64,000 nucleotides of DNA from an uncultured Dorea sp. (lineage in GTDB: Bacteria; Bacillota; Clostridia; Lachnospirales; Lachnospiraceae), in assembly GCA_910579925.1 (NCBI GenBank), contig CAJTVY010000002.1:1-64000 (forward strand), given 5' to 3'. The notes under the pieces were generated by a model. That model was not told the DNA's origin. It saw nothing but the letters and a program-made list of their open reading frames with translations, and ran no database searches. This document shows positions 33,206 to 41,955 of this stretch, one piece after another. How positions within the stretch are numbered: position 1 is the first letter of the stretch; each line of letters starts with the position of its first letter. The translations under genes and the position numbers were made by a program.

Positions 33206-34176
33206 GAATCTCCTTGTAAATAACTTCCAGATTCCTGTTTTCCTCCGTAAATCCTTACACAGCGCTCACACCAGACGTACAGATCCTTATACACCTGCTC
33301 CCGGTTCGTCTCATTCAGAATCTCATGCCGCCCGCCAGCGTACAGCTTAATGGCAGCCTTCGCTCTCCCCGCAGACTTATACTTCTGATACACCTTTCTG
33401 ACTCCCCGGCCGAATGCTCCCACCGGATCGTCTGCTCCGGCCGTGAACAGAACCGGCAGGTCTTTAGGAATCTTCGCCATGGCTCCCGGCCTTGCAAGCG
33501 CTTTCATTCCTTCGAACATCTGGTAATATCCTCCCACCGTAAACCGGAACATACACAGAGGATCTTCCACATACCGCCTGCGGATCTCTGGATCTGAGGT
33601 GACCCACTCTTTTCCCGTCTCTCCAGGCTCGAACCTCTTATTGAAACTTCCGAAGCTTAATCTGTCGACGAACTTGCTGCGATACCGCCATCCCTTAAAC
33701 AGCGCCGTCATACGACAGACGATCTGCCCGGCTTTCAGCACTGCCATCGGCTGATATCCGGTTCCCATGACGATTGCGCCGGCAAGCCCGTCTCCATGCT
33801 CTGTCAGATACTGTCTTAATAGAAACGACCCCATACTATGCCCAAGCATCAGATACGGCGCCCCAGGGTATTTCTTTGACGTAATCATTCGAAGCTGATG
33901 AATGTCACCGATTACATACCTGTTCCCGTTCTTCTCCGGGAAATACCCGTATTCCGACTCGTCTTTCGCAGACTTTCCGTGGCCTAAGTGGTCGTGTCCG
34001 GTCACATAATAACCGCGCCTGCACATATACTCTGCAAATTCATGATAACGCTCAATATATTCCACCATCCCGTGGCAGATCTGAAGGACTCCTTTCGGCG
34101 CCTCCGAAGGCAGCCATTCCACGGCGTGTATCTGCGTCTTCCCATCTCTGGAAAGATAGTAAAAATCCTTTCTCAT
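33202..34176 (-). CDS. Alpha/beta hydrolase, monoacylglycerol-lipase-like
   Basis: A 324-residue serine hydrolase with the nucleophile elbow GHSMGSF, an oxyanion-hole-like ICHGMVEYIERYHEFA segment, the acid in FTAGADDPVG and the catalytic His in AGGRHEI. The HGMVEYIERY pattern is typical of the Hydrolase_4/lysophospholipase (PldB, MGL) group that cleaves acylglycerols or lysophospholipids. No signal peptide. It begins two bases after the citrate synthase stop, so it is cotranscribed with it, though the combination has no evident metabolic logic. Confidence 0.88.
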   Translation of the reverse strand: MRKDFYYLSRDGKTQIHAVEWLPSEAPKGVLQICHGMVEYIERYHEFAEYMCRRGYYVTGHDHLGHGKSAKDESEYGYFPEKNGNRYVIGDIHQLRMITSKKYPGAPYLMLGHSMGSFLLRQYLTEHGDGLAGAIVMGTGYQPMAVLKAGQIVCRMTALFKGWRYRSKFVDRLSFGSFNKRFEPGETGKEWVTSDPEIRRRYVEDPLCMFRFTVGGYYQMFEGMKALARPGAMAKIPKDLPVLFTAGADDPVGAFGRGVRKVYQKYKSAGRAKAAIKLYAGGRHEILNETNREQVYKDLYVWCERCVRIYGGKQESGSYLQGDS

Positions 34177-34178
34177 TG

Positions 34179-35549
34179 TTATCTGTCTTCCATCCTTACA
34201 TAATCTCTATGTTCAGCCAGCGGCCTGTAAGCCGGGCGGATAATCTTGTCAACGTTCCTTAACTCTTCCAGTCTGTGCGCGCTCCAGCCGACAATACGGG
34301 CGGCGGCAAAAATAGGCGTATACAAAGCCGGAGGCAGGCCGAGCATACTGTACACAAGACCACTGTAAAAGTCCACGTTCGCATTTACTCCTTTGTAGAT
34401 CTTCCTCTTCTCTGCAATCACCTTAGGAGCCATATGCTCGACCATCTCATAAAGAGCATATTCCTCCTCACAGCCTTTCTCCTGTGCCAGCTTCTTCACA
34501 AATTCCTTGAAGATGTCTGCTCTTGGGTCAGACACAGAGTAGATTGCATGTCCCATTCCATAGATCAGACCCTTCTTATCAAATGCATTCTTCTCCAGAA
34601 GATTACAGAGATACTTACGCACTTCCTCCTCATCAGTCCAGTCCTTCACCACTTGCTTCATATCTTCAAACATCTGGGTCACCTTGATATTAGCGCCGCC
34701 ATGCTTCGGGCCTTTCAGCGAAGCCAGGGCCGCTGCAATTGTCGAATAGGTATCCGTTCCTGAAGAAGTGACGACATGAGTCGTAAATGTAGAATTGTTA
34801 CCGCCGCCGTGATCCATGTGAAGAACCAGAGCCATGTCCAGAATCTTCGCTTCCAGTTCCGTATATTTGCGGTCCTCCCGGAGCATCATCAGGATATTTT
34901 CGGCCGTAGAAAGTTCCGGTGACGGCGCATAGATAAACAGATCCTCGCCCATCCGGTAATTATACGCATGATAGCCGTACACCATCAGCATCGGAAATTC
35001 ACTGATCAGATTCAGACACTGGCGCAGTACATTAGGAATCGTCGTATCGTCTGCCTTCTCGTCATAGGAGTACAGATTCAGAATCGAACGCGACAGCGTA
35101 ATCATCACATCCCGGCTTGGCGCCTTCATAATCACGTCCCTTACAAAGGTCGGCGGCAATGTGCGCCGTTCCACCAGCGTATCGTGGAATATCGCCAGCT
35201 CCTTCTCATTCGGCAGTTCCCCAAACAACAGAAGATATGCAATCTCCTCAAAGCCGAAATTCTCATCCCCAAGGAACCCTTTTACCAGATCCTTAATGTT
35301 ATAGCCCCGGTAATACAGATTACCGGCACAAGGAACCTCCACGCCGTCCACCAGCTTCTTTGCACACACATCCGAAATATTGGTCAGTCCTGCAAGCACA
35401 CCCTTACCATTCAGATCCCGAAGTCCCCTCTTTACCTCGTATTTCGTATACAGTTCCTTGTCAATCTCGTTATTCTGGCTACACAGCCTGGCAAAATGCT
35501 CAATCTCCGGCGTCACTTCAAACAGAGAAAACTCCTTTCTATTATCCAT
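34179..35549 (-). CDS. gltA: Citrate synthase
   Basis: A 456-residue citrate/2-methylcitrate synthase that condenses acetyl-CoA with oxaloacetate. The active-site histidines are visible in LHMDHGGGNNST and YGMGHAIYSVSDPRA, and the CoA-binding loop in LKGPKHGGAN. The N-terminal extension of about 45 residues is common in Clostridia. The ATG at 35549 has AGGAG eight bases upstream. The in-frame GTG at 35555 is less well placed. It lies 38 bases after rsmA on the same strand. In these anaerobes it feeds an incomplete TCA route to 2-oxoglutarate and glutamate. Confidence 0.95.
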   Translation of the reverse strand: MDNRKEFSLFEVTPEIEHFARLCSQNNEIDKELYTKYEVKRGLRDLNGKGVLAGLTNISDVCAKKLVDGVEVPCAGNLYYRGYNIKDLVKGFLGDENFGFEEIAYLLLFGELPNEKELAIFHDTLVERRTLPPTFVRDVIMKAPSRDVMITLSRSILNLYSYDEKADDTTIPNVLRQCLNLISEFPMLMVYGYHAYNYRMGEDLFIYAPSPELSTAENILMMLREDRKYTELEAKILDMALVLHMDHGGGNNSTFTTHVVTSSGTDTYSTIAAALASLKGPKHGGANIKVTQMFEDMKQVVKDWTDEEEVRKYLCNLLEKNAFDKKGLIYGMGHAIYSVSDPRADIFKEFVKKLAQEKGCEEEYALYEMVEHMAPKVIAEKRKIYKGVNANVDFYSGLVYSMLGLPPALYTPIFAAARIVGWSAHRLEELRNVDKIIRPAYRPLAEHRDYVRMEDR

Positions 35550-35587
35550 ATACACCTCTCCTTTCTGTCACAGCAAAAACAATACCA

Positions 35588-36472
35588 TCAGTTACAAACC
35601 CCGCCTTTATGCGTAAGATAATTACTCAGTCTGGCAAACTCGCAGAGTGTCAGAGACTCTCCTCTGACGCTGCTTCCCTTGCCCAGCTTCTCAATCGCCT
35701 CCAATATCAGTTCTTTTGAAAAAGGAATCCTGTCCGAATTGTTAAGTCCGTTTGCCAGAGTCTTTCTACGCTGATTAAAAGATGCCCGGATAATATCAAA
35801 CAAAAGTCTCTCGTCCGCCACCTCTACCGGCGGCCTCTCATGGCAGGTCAGCCGGATTACCGCAGACCCTACCTTAGGCCTTGGCATGAAACAGTTCGGC
35901 GGCACATTCGCCACGATATACGGGCTTGCGTAATACTGCACAGCCAGAGACAAAGCGCCGTAATCCTTACTTCCCGGTCCGGTCTGCATCCGGTCCGCCA
36001 CTTCCTTCTGCACCATCACAGTAATACTTTCCACCGGCACATGCTCCTCAAACAGTCCCATAATGATCGGGGTTGTGATATAATATGGGAGATTGGCCAC
36101 CACCTTCACAGGCTTCCCGCCATTCTCCTCTTCCACAAGTTTTCGGACATCCACTTTTAAGACATCCTCATTCATAATCCTTACATTCCCGTATCCTGCA
36201 AGCGTCTCCGAAAGTATCGGTATCAGCTTCCTGTCAATCTCCACAGCCACGACCTTTCCTGCTGCCTCTGCAAGATACTGGGTCATCGTTCCGATTCCCG
36301 GCCCGATCTCCAGAACCAGATCTTCTTTATTAATGTCGGCAGCATGGACAATCTTATCAAGCACATGGGTATCAATCAGAAAATTCTGACCAAACTTCTT
36401 CTGAAATGAAAAATTATACTTCCGCAGAATCTCTATCGTATTTTGCGGAATTCCTAAGACTGGCTTATTCAT
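35588..36472 (-). CDS. rsmA: 16S rRNA dimethyladenosine transferase
   Basis: A 294-residue KsgA/RsmA methyltransferase that dimethylates two adjacent adenines in the 3' hairpin of 16S rRNA. The SAM-binding motif is VLEIGPGIGTMTQYL, the catalytic motif NLPYYITTPII, and the N-terminal family signature FQKKFGQNFLID is present. The C-terminal helical domain carries FNQRRKTLANGL. The ATG at 36472 has GGGAG five to six bases upstream, and the in-frame ATG at 36502 does not. It is the first gene of a run with gltA and the hydrolase. Confidence 0.96.
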   Translation of the reverse strand: MNKPVLGIPQNTIEILRKYNFSFQKKFGQNFLIDTHVLDKIVHAADINKEDLVLEIGPGIGTMTQYLAEAAGKVVAVEIDRKLIPILSETLAGYGNVRIMNEDVLKVDVRKLVEEENGGKPVKVVANLPYYITTPIIMGLFEEHVPVESITVMVQKEVADRMQTGPGSKDYGALSLAVQYYASPYIVANVPPNCFMPRPKVGSAVIRLTCHERPPVEVADERLLFDIIRASFNQRRKTLANGLNNSDRIPFSKELILEAIEKLGKGSSVRGESLTLCEFARLSNYLTHKGGVCN

Positions 36473-36569
36473 ATGTATCTCCCGAATTGTGGTAATGCAC
36501 AATATTATACATTATTTTTCCCTTTAATAACATAGCAAAAAGATTAAATTACCATTAAGAAAAAATGAA

Positions 36570-38099
36570 CTATTTTCTGATCTTCTTCACTCCCAGAAGC
36601 ATCATACCAAACGCTGCAATCCCCGCAATCCCCCACGCCCAGACCGGCACGTCGTGGATATTATAACACCGGACATTGATCCACATCTGATTGATTGTCC
36701 GGTTCTGTTCCTCATCAAAGCACACCATCAGCACGGCCCTCTCCATTGCCTCCCCTTTGGGATACCGCGCAAAAAGCTGACGGTTTATCTGATCTGAAGG
36801 AGCCGTAATCACATAGTCTTCTTTCCCGCTATCTGAGAAGAAATATCCCAGATCATACTCTGACACTTCCTTCTCATCCGTTCCCGCGCCGTAACAATAA
36901 TCGGCATACTCAAAAATCCGCATATCCTCACCGCCTGAGATTACGGAAGTATACCCCACATAATACATATTACGGATCACATTATCCGACCTGGAAGTAA
37001 AATTAATAAAGGCCTCGGCCGCATGCTGCTTTGCCGCATCCCCCTTAATTCCGTTTTTCAGCATTACCCAGCCGTCAAAATAAATATTGGTAGATTCCTC
37101 CGGTACGGCAAACGCAAGAGTAAATCCGTCTTCATCCGCCTGGTCCATGGTATACACGCCATCTCCGGACCACTGGTAGTTTGCCGCCACCTTCCCTGTA
37201 ACCATATCCGCTTTTCCTGAATCCGTCTCAAAGGAATAGGCGTTATTCTTCACATCCTGCAGATAATCCTGTACTCTGGCAACCGTTTCCGGGGAAGTAT
37301 CATTCATCTCCGCTTCCAGCCTCTTCAGGTAATCCGGCCCGTTTCGAAATTCCTCCGATAGCAGCAGATCCGATTTTACCGCTCCCACCGCTGCAAAATA
37401 AGAATCCCGCACATTGTCTTTAAGGGTAATCCGCCTGTAGTATGACGGGTCATTCAGAATCTTCCAGCTTGAAGCATCCTTCGCACTGACCAGTTCCGGG
37501 TTATACACGATCCCGGTGATCCCCCACATATATCCTGCCGCATAATCTCCCCAGGGCCTGCCATCCACTTCATTTTCTTCAAAAATATTTCTGATATAGG
37601 GCGATACCCCGTTGATATAATAGTTATTCTTATCAGCGGTATCAAAAAACTCTTCCGACAATGGCACAAGCTGATCCTCAGTCAGAAGCTTCATAATCAT
37701 ATATTCCGAAGGACAGACCAGATCATAGGTATCTCCCAGAGTCAGCATATTATATAAATCCTCGTTGTTTCCAAAGGTGGAGTATTCTATATTCACCCGG
37801 ATTCCATACGTCTCGTAATACCATTCCTGGAAATCGTCCATCATGGTATTCTCTCCCAGGATATTCCCACTGTCCAGTTCAATGGTTTCATCCTCATCCC
37901 AGTCTCCCAGGTCAATATACTCTTCCCAGTTGCAGATCCGAAGCGTCACTTCCTTTTCTTTACCGTCGCCGGCAGCCGCTTTTGCCGCCAGAGGACTGCA
38001 CATACACAGACAGACAGCCGCTCCACCGATGGCAGCCTGTGCAGACCTCCTTTTTATCACCTCATACCGCACTGCCTTACGGCCCCTCGCCTTTTTCAC
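36570..38099 (-). CDS. potD: Spermidine/putrescine-binding protein with C-terminal membrane anchor
   Basis: A 509-residue PotD-type binding protein, longer than the usual ~350. Residues about 1-42 are a signal sequence (a basic start, then AAIGGAAVCLCMCSPLAAKA) without a convincing lipobox. The mature fold begins LRICNWEEYIDLG, a polyamine-binder hallmark, and continues with PSEYMIMKL and YQWSGDGVYTMDQA. The last ~25 residues (VWAWGIAGIAAFGMMLLGVKKIRK) form a membrane helix with a basic tail, so the binder seems anchored at its C-terminus rather than by lipid. The start is a GTG two bases after the potC stop, with GGGGG eight bases upstream. Confidence 0.9.
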   Translation of the reverse strand: MKKARGRKAVRYEVIKRRSAQAAIGGAAVCLCMCSPLAAKAAAGDGKEKEVTLRICNWEEYIDLGDWDEDETIELDSGNILGENTMMDDFQEWYYETYGIRVNIEYSTFGNNEDLYNMLTLGDTYDLVCPSEYMIMKLLTEDQLVPLSEEFFDTADKNNYYINGVSPYIRNIFEENEVDGRPWGDYAAGYMWGITGIVYNPELVSAKDASSWKILNDPSYYRRITLKDNVRDSYFAAVGAVKSDLLLSEEFRNGPDYLKRLEAEMNDTSPETVARVQDYLQDVKNNAYSFETDSGKADMVTGKVAANYQWSGDGVYTMDQADEDGFTLAFAVPEESTNIYFDGWVMLKNGIKGDAAKQHAAEAFINFTSRSDNVIRNMYYVGYTSVISGGEDMRIFEYADYCYGAGTDEKEVSEYDLGYFFSDSGKEDYVITAPSDQINRQLFARYPKGEAMERAVLMVCFDEEQNRTINQMWINVRCYNIHDVPVWAWGIAGIAAFGMMLLGVKKIRK

Positions 38100-38101
38100 G
38101 C

Positions 38102-38905
38102 TTACACCCCCATACCTCTCTGATTTGTTCCTCTGGCACGGATATTCATGACCACAGAAAAGATCACCACCAGAAGAAAGATTACTGTAGACAACGCCCA
38201 CAACGCCGTCTTTATCGTTGTCTGCGCCCCTTTTGTCGCATTAACCACATAAGTACTGATCGTATCAAATGTGGCAGGCTTCGTATAAGTAGCCACAAAA
38301 TAATCATCCAATGACAATGTTACCGCCATAGCGAATCCCGATAGAATCCCTGGAAAAATCTGCGGAATCACTACTCTCGTCAACGCAGCGAAGGGAGTCG
38401 CCCCCAGATCCAGCGCCGCCTCATAGATACTGGAATCCATCTGCTTGAGTTTTGGGATTACAGACAGAAACACAAAAGGCGCACACAATGTTACGTGTCC
38501 TGCCACCAGCGGAATAAACGTATCCTTACTTACCCCGCACACTACCACAAGCAGGATACAGATGGAAAAGCCTGTCACCACATCGGCATTCACCACAGGC
38601 ACCTGGTTCATGGTCGTAATCGCTGAAGCCATTCCTTTTCTGGAATAAAAAGACCCGATAGCGCCAACGGTTCCAAGAATCGTTGCAATCACCGCCGAAC
38701 CAAGAGCCAGGGCCACGGTTCCAAGAATCATATGAACCAGTTCCGGCGTGGTAAAAAGCGTCGCATAATTATGGAGGGAAAAACCACGGATAGCCCCGAT
38801 ATTCGTGGCATCCGTAAAACTGTATACCGCCAGTACCAGAATCGGCAGATACAGAAACAGAAGGACGAAGATGACTACCATCCATTTCCATGCCTTTCTC
38901 ATCAT
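38102..38905 (-). CDS. potC: Spermidine/putrescine ABC permease PotC
   Basis: A 267-residue permease with six helices and the EAA loop YEAALDLGATPFAALTRVVIP. MRKAWKWMVVIFVLLFLYLPILVLAVYSF matches the PotC lead in type (a basic start, then a first helix). It overlaps potB by ATGA and is followed directly by potD. Confidence 0.94.
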   Translation of the reverse strand: MMRKAWKWMVVIFVLLFLYLPILVLAVYSFTDATNIGAIRGFSLHNYATLFTTPELVHMILGTVALALGSAVIATILGTVGAIGSFYSRKGMASAITTMNQVPVVNADVVTGFSICILLVVVCGVSKDTFIPLVAGHVTLCAPFVFLSVIPKLKQMDSSIYEAALDLGATPFAALTRVVIPQIFPGILSGFAMAVTLSLDDYFVATYTKPATFDTISTYVVNATKGAQTTIKTALWALSTVIFLLVVIFSVVMNIRARGTNQRGMGV

Positions 38906-39696
38906 AACAACGCCCCTCCTCTCGTATTTTCCTCCTCATCTCCACCGGAAATCAGTGTAAACAGACAGATAATTCCCAGCAGGATCAGCGCGATCATAGA
39001 ACCTCCGTTCCAGTCATAAGCCGCAAAATAACTTCCGATTAAGCTGCCCATAATATATGTGCTGTTGTACAGCATGTCCAGCACCACATAATTGGTCATG
39101 GCCGGCAGAAATACCATAGACACACCGCTTAAGATTCCAGGCAGCGACAAAGGAATCGTGACCTTCAGAAATGTCTGCGCCTCTCCCGCCCCCAGATCTC
39201 TCGCAGCCTCCAGAAGTGCGCCGTCCAGCTTGGAGATGGTGTTATAAATAGGCAGAATCATAAACGGCAGGAAATCGTAGCTCATACCAAGCACCGTATT
39301 GAGAAAGGGGTGGTACGCCAGATTCCCCTCAAGCCATGTAAGAATCTCCTTAAGCGCCGTGATTCGCAGCGAAAAATTAATCCACATAGGCATAATAAAA
39401 ATCAGAACAATCACTGTCTTCCCCTTGAGCCTTCCAGTTGCAAGGATATAAGCCAGAGGATAGGCAATCAGCAGGCATACCGCCGTCGTAACCGAAGCAA
39501 TGCCAAAGCTGTAACACAAAGTCCCGAGGGTATTGGGATCCGTAAAAAATCCCGTAAAATTCTGAATGGTAAACTGTCCCCGCCCGTCTGTAAATGCATA
39601 GTAGGTCAGCACAAGCAAAGGAGCCACAACAAAAACCGCCAGAAAAAGCGCATATGGAATTCCCAGATATTTTCTGGAAAATGTACGTCTCTTCAT
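38902..39696 (-). CDS. potB: Spermidine/putrescine ABC permease PotB
   Basis: A 264-residue permease with six helices and an EAA loop at LEAARDLGAGEAQTFLKVTIP. The MPMWINFSLRITALKEIL segment is typical of PotB. It follows potA by 11 bases and overlaps potC by four, as expected for the polyamine importer operon. Confidence 0.94.
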   Translation of the reverse strand: MKRRTFSRKYLGIPYALFLAVFVVAPLLVLTYYAFTDGRGQFTIQNFTGFFTDPNTLGTLCYSFGIASVTTAVCLLIAYPLAYILATGRLKGKTVIVLIFIMPMWINFSLRITALKEILTWLEGNLAYHPFLNTVLGMSYDFLPFMILPIYNTISKLDGALLEAARDLGAGEAQTFLKVTIPLSLPGILSGVSMVFLPAMTNYVVLDMLYNSTYIMGSLIGSYFAAYDWNGGSMIALILLGIICLFTLISGGDEEENTRGGALL

Positions 39697-39707
39697 CTAT
39701 CCGCCTC

Positions 39708-41147
39708 CTACTTTTTCACCGTAAAGATCATCTTCTCCACCGGCATCAACAGGCCGACCTGATCCTCCATATTCCACAGATACTCGTCATTTACCACAAA
39801 ATCCTGCTCCAGATCTGTGTGAATCACATAACTATAGTGATCGCCCTTATAGATCAGATTACTGATATACCCCTGTACCAGCCCTTCCTCCTGGTCATCC
39901 GTCAGTTCAATATCCTGAGGCTTGATGGAGATCTTGATTCGTACCTTCTTCGGATCCAGTTCCAGACCCTTCGCATCCAGCCAGGCGCCGTCCTCTGACA
40001 TGACGCTTCCCTTAACAATGTCCGTCAGCTTCACATCCAGAACCGTTCCATTGTATTCCAGTTCATAATTTTTATTGATCTCGGCTGCAAAAATATTAGT
40101 ATGATCCTCCGCAATCATAACATGGATATTGTCTGGCTCTACCTGAACGCCCACACGGTCCCCCACTCTGGCAGAATAGACTGACTGGGCGACAATCTCA
40201 TTCTTCCCGGATTCTACGGTAATCTCATAATGCATACCCTTGAAGATCACAGCGGTCACGGTTCCCCGGATCCGTCCCTTCTCCGGCGCAGTAAGATTCA
40301 CATCCTCTGGACGCACGACAGCCGTAATGTGAGTCCCTTCCTCAATATCATCTACACAAGGGAACTCCCCGCCGCAGAACCGGACTTTCAGTTTCCCGGT
40401 CATAATACCGTTGAAAATATTGCTGTCTCCGATAAAGTCCGCCACAAATGCATTGATAGGCTCATTGTAGATATCCTCCGGCGTACCAATCTGCTGCATC
40501 TTCCCCTCTGACATGACCACGATCTTATCCGACATGGTAAGAGCCTCTTCCTGATCATGGGTTACATAGATAAAGGTAATGCCAAGTTCCCGGTGCATGC
40601 TCTTTAGTTCCAGCTGCATTTCCTTTCGCATCTTCAGGTCCAGCGCCCCGAGAGGTTCGTCCAGAAGAAGAATCTGCGGCTCGTTCACAACCGCCCGGGC
40701 AATCGCCACCCGCTGCTGCTGTCCGCCGGATAACGTATCAACCCTCCGATTCTCAAACCCCTCCAGGTCCACCAGTTCCAGAACCTTCTTCACTTTCTTT
40801 GCGATCATGTTCTTTGGCGTGTTCTTCTGCTTTAATCCAAACGCAATATTTTCAAATATGTTCATATGCGGAAATAACGCATACCGTTGGAACACCGTGT
40901 TAATCGGCCTCTTATTAGGCGGCAGGCTGGTGATCGGCCGGCCGTTCAGCAGAATCTCTCCTTCTGTCGGAATGTCAAAACCGGCGATCATCCGCAAAGT
41001 CGTAGTCTTTCCGCATCCGGAAGGGCCCAGGAATGTAATAAATTCTCCCTGCCTGACCTCAAGATTAAAATCTGAAACAGCCGTATAGCCGTCCTCATAA
41101 GTCTTGGTAATATGTTTTAGTTCAATAATGTTCGTTGTCTGTTCCAT
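39708..41147 (-). CDS. potA: Spermidine/putrescine ABC ATPase PotA with duplicated TOBE domain
   Basis: A 479-residue importer ATPase. The nucleotide-binding domain is standard (Walker A GPSGCGKTT, Q-loop VFQRYALFPHM, signature LSGGQQQRVAIARA, Walker B ILLLDEPLGALD, H-loop in YVTHDQEEAL). It is about 110 residues longer than typical PotA because two TOBE-like repeats follow: VVRPEDVNL...GTVTAVIFKGMHYEI (about 275-345) and IKPQDIEL...GYISNLIYKGDHYSY (about 410-470). The second may be a regulatory or polyamine-sensing site, which is inference. The ATG at 41147 is six bases after GGGGG. The ATG at 41153 touches it. Confidence 0.92.
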   Translation of the reverse strand: MEQTTNIIELKHITKTYEDGYTAVSDFNLEVRQGEFITFLGPSGCGKTTTLRMIAGFDIPTEGEILLNGRPITSLPPNKRPINTVFQRYALFPHMNIFENIAFGLKQKNTPKNMIAKKVKKVLELVDLEGFENRRVDTLSGGQQQRVAIARAVVNEPQILLLDEPLGALDLKMRKEMQLELKSMHRELGITFIYVTHDQEEALTMSDKIVVMSEGKMQQIGTPEDIYNEPINAFVADFIGDSNIFNGIMTGKLKVRFCGGEFPCVDDIEEGTHITAVVRPEDVNLTAPEKGRIRGTVTAVIFKGMHYEITVESGKNEIVAQSVYSARVGDRVGVQVEPDNIHVMIAEDHTNIFAAEINKNYELEYNGTVLDVKLTDIVKGSVMSEDGAWLDAKGLELDPKKVRIKISIKPQDIELTDDQEEGLVQGYISNLIYKGDHYSYVIHTDLEQDFVVNDEYLWNMEDQVGLLMPVEKMIFTVKK

Positions 41148-41200
41148 CTTCATCCCCCAACTTCCTTACATGAAAACTTCTTAAGTCATACCGCCTCTCG

Positions 41201-41758
41201 TCAGAATGTGGGCGGTGTGCTGACCCAGATAAAACTGGCAGGCCGGCTGCCTGGATTCTCAATCATGTGTCTGCGCTTCGCCGGATAATAGAAACTCTCC
41301 CCCGCTTTCACAGAATAGACTTCATCTCCCAGATGAAGCTTAAGCCTTCCTGTCATCAGATACCCGAACTCTTCCCCGTCATGAGGCTTATCCTCCTCCA
41401 GGCTCTGATGGGGCTGAATTACCACCAGAAGAGGCTCCATCTGGTACTTCTGCGCCGTGGGAACGATCCACTGAATACTGTTCCCGGCCTCATCCACCTT
41501 CTCAAAAAAACCCTCTTCTGAAAAAACAACATGCTCTTCTTCTGTTTCCTTAAAAAATTCAGATGCAGTCGTCCCCAGGCATTCGATCAGGTCAAGAAGC
41601 GTCACAACAGACGGCGATACCTGTCCCCGCTCCAACTGAGAGATGAATCCCTTGGTCAGTTCTGTCCGGTCGGCAAGTTCCTGCTGTGTCAGTCCGTTGC
41701 GGTTCCTCAAGTCCTTGATCTTCGTTCCAATGTGTTCATTCACATATTCCAGTTCCAT
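41201..41758 (-). CDS. XRE-cupin transcriptional regulator of the pot operon
   Basis: A 185-residue regulator with an XRE helix-turn-helix (about 10-65: GLTQQELADRTELTKGFISQ) and a C-terminal cupin (about 115-180: PHDGEEFGYLMTGRLKLHLG). This architecture is that of PuuR-type regulators of polyamine uptake and catabolism. It is the first gene of the operon regulator-potABCD, so it probably autoregulates in response to polyamines. A strong SigA promoter lies at 41830-41857. Confidence 0.9.
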   Translation of the reverse strand: MELEYVNEHIGTKIKDLRNRNGLTQQELADRTELTKGFISQLERGQVSPSVVTLLDLIECLGTTASEFFKETEEEHVVFSEEGFFEKVDEAGNSIQWIVPTAQKYQMEPLLVVIQPHQSLEEDKPHDGEEFGYLMTGRLKLHLGDEVYSVKAGESFYYPAKRRHMIENPGSRPASFIWVSTPPTF

Positions 41759-41829
41759 AATCTGACTTTGCTCCTTCGCTTTTTATTCCTAAACCAAAAA
41801 TATTTTTTTACTAAACTTACTCGCTACTT

Positions 41830-41857
41830 ATTATACTCCCATTAAACTTTTTGTCAA
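41830..41857 (-). promoter_or_regulatory. Promoter of the regulator-potABCD operon
   Basis: On the reverse strand a consensus TTGACA (41857-41852) and a consensus TATAAT (41835-41830) are separated by 16 bases. About 70 bases of AT-rich leader follow and could hold the regulator site. Confidence 0.75.
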
Positions 41858-41955
41858 TTATTTCTTATGTTTTTTATTTGATTTCTCGTTACTATTCCTG
41901 TGTTCCTTCATAATCTATAGTATAACGACATATTCAGAAGGAGACTAAGAAGCCT

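Noticed and set aside
36540..38201. Longer potD starting at 38201 inside potC
   Set aside because: This start would overlap potC by 100 bases with no ribosome site, whereas the GTG at 38099 has GGGGG upstream and begins right after the potC stop.
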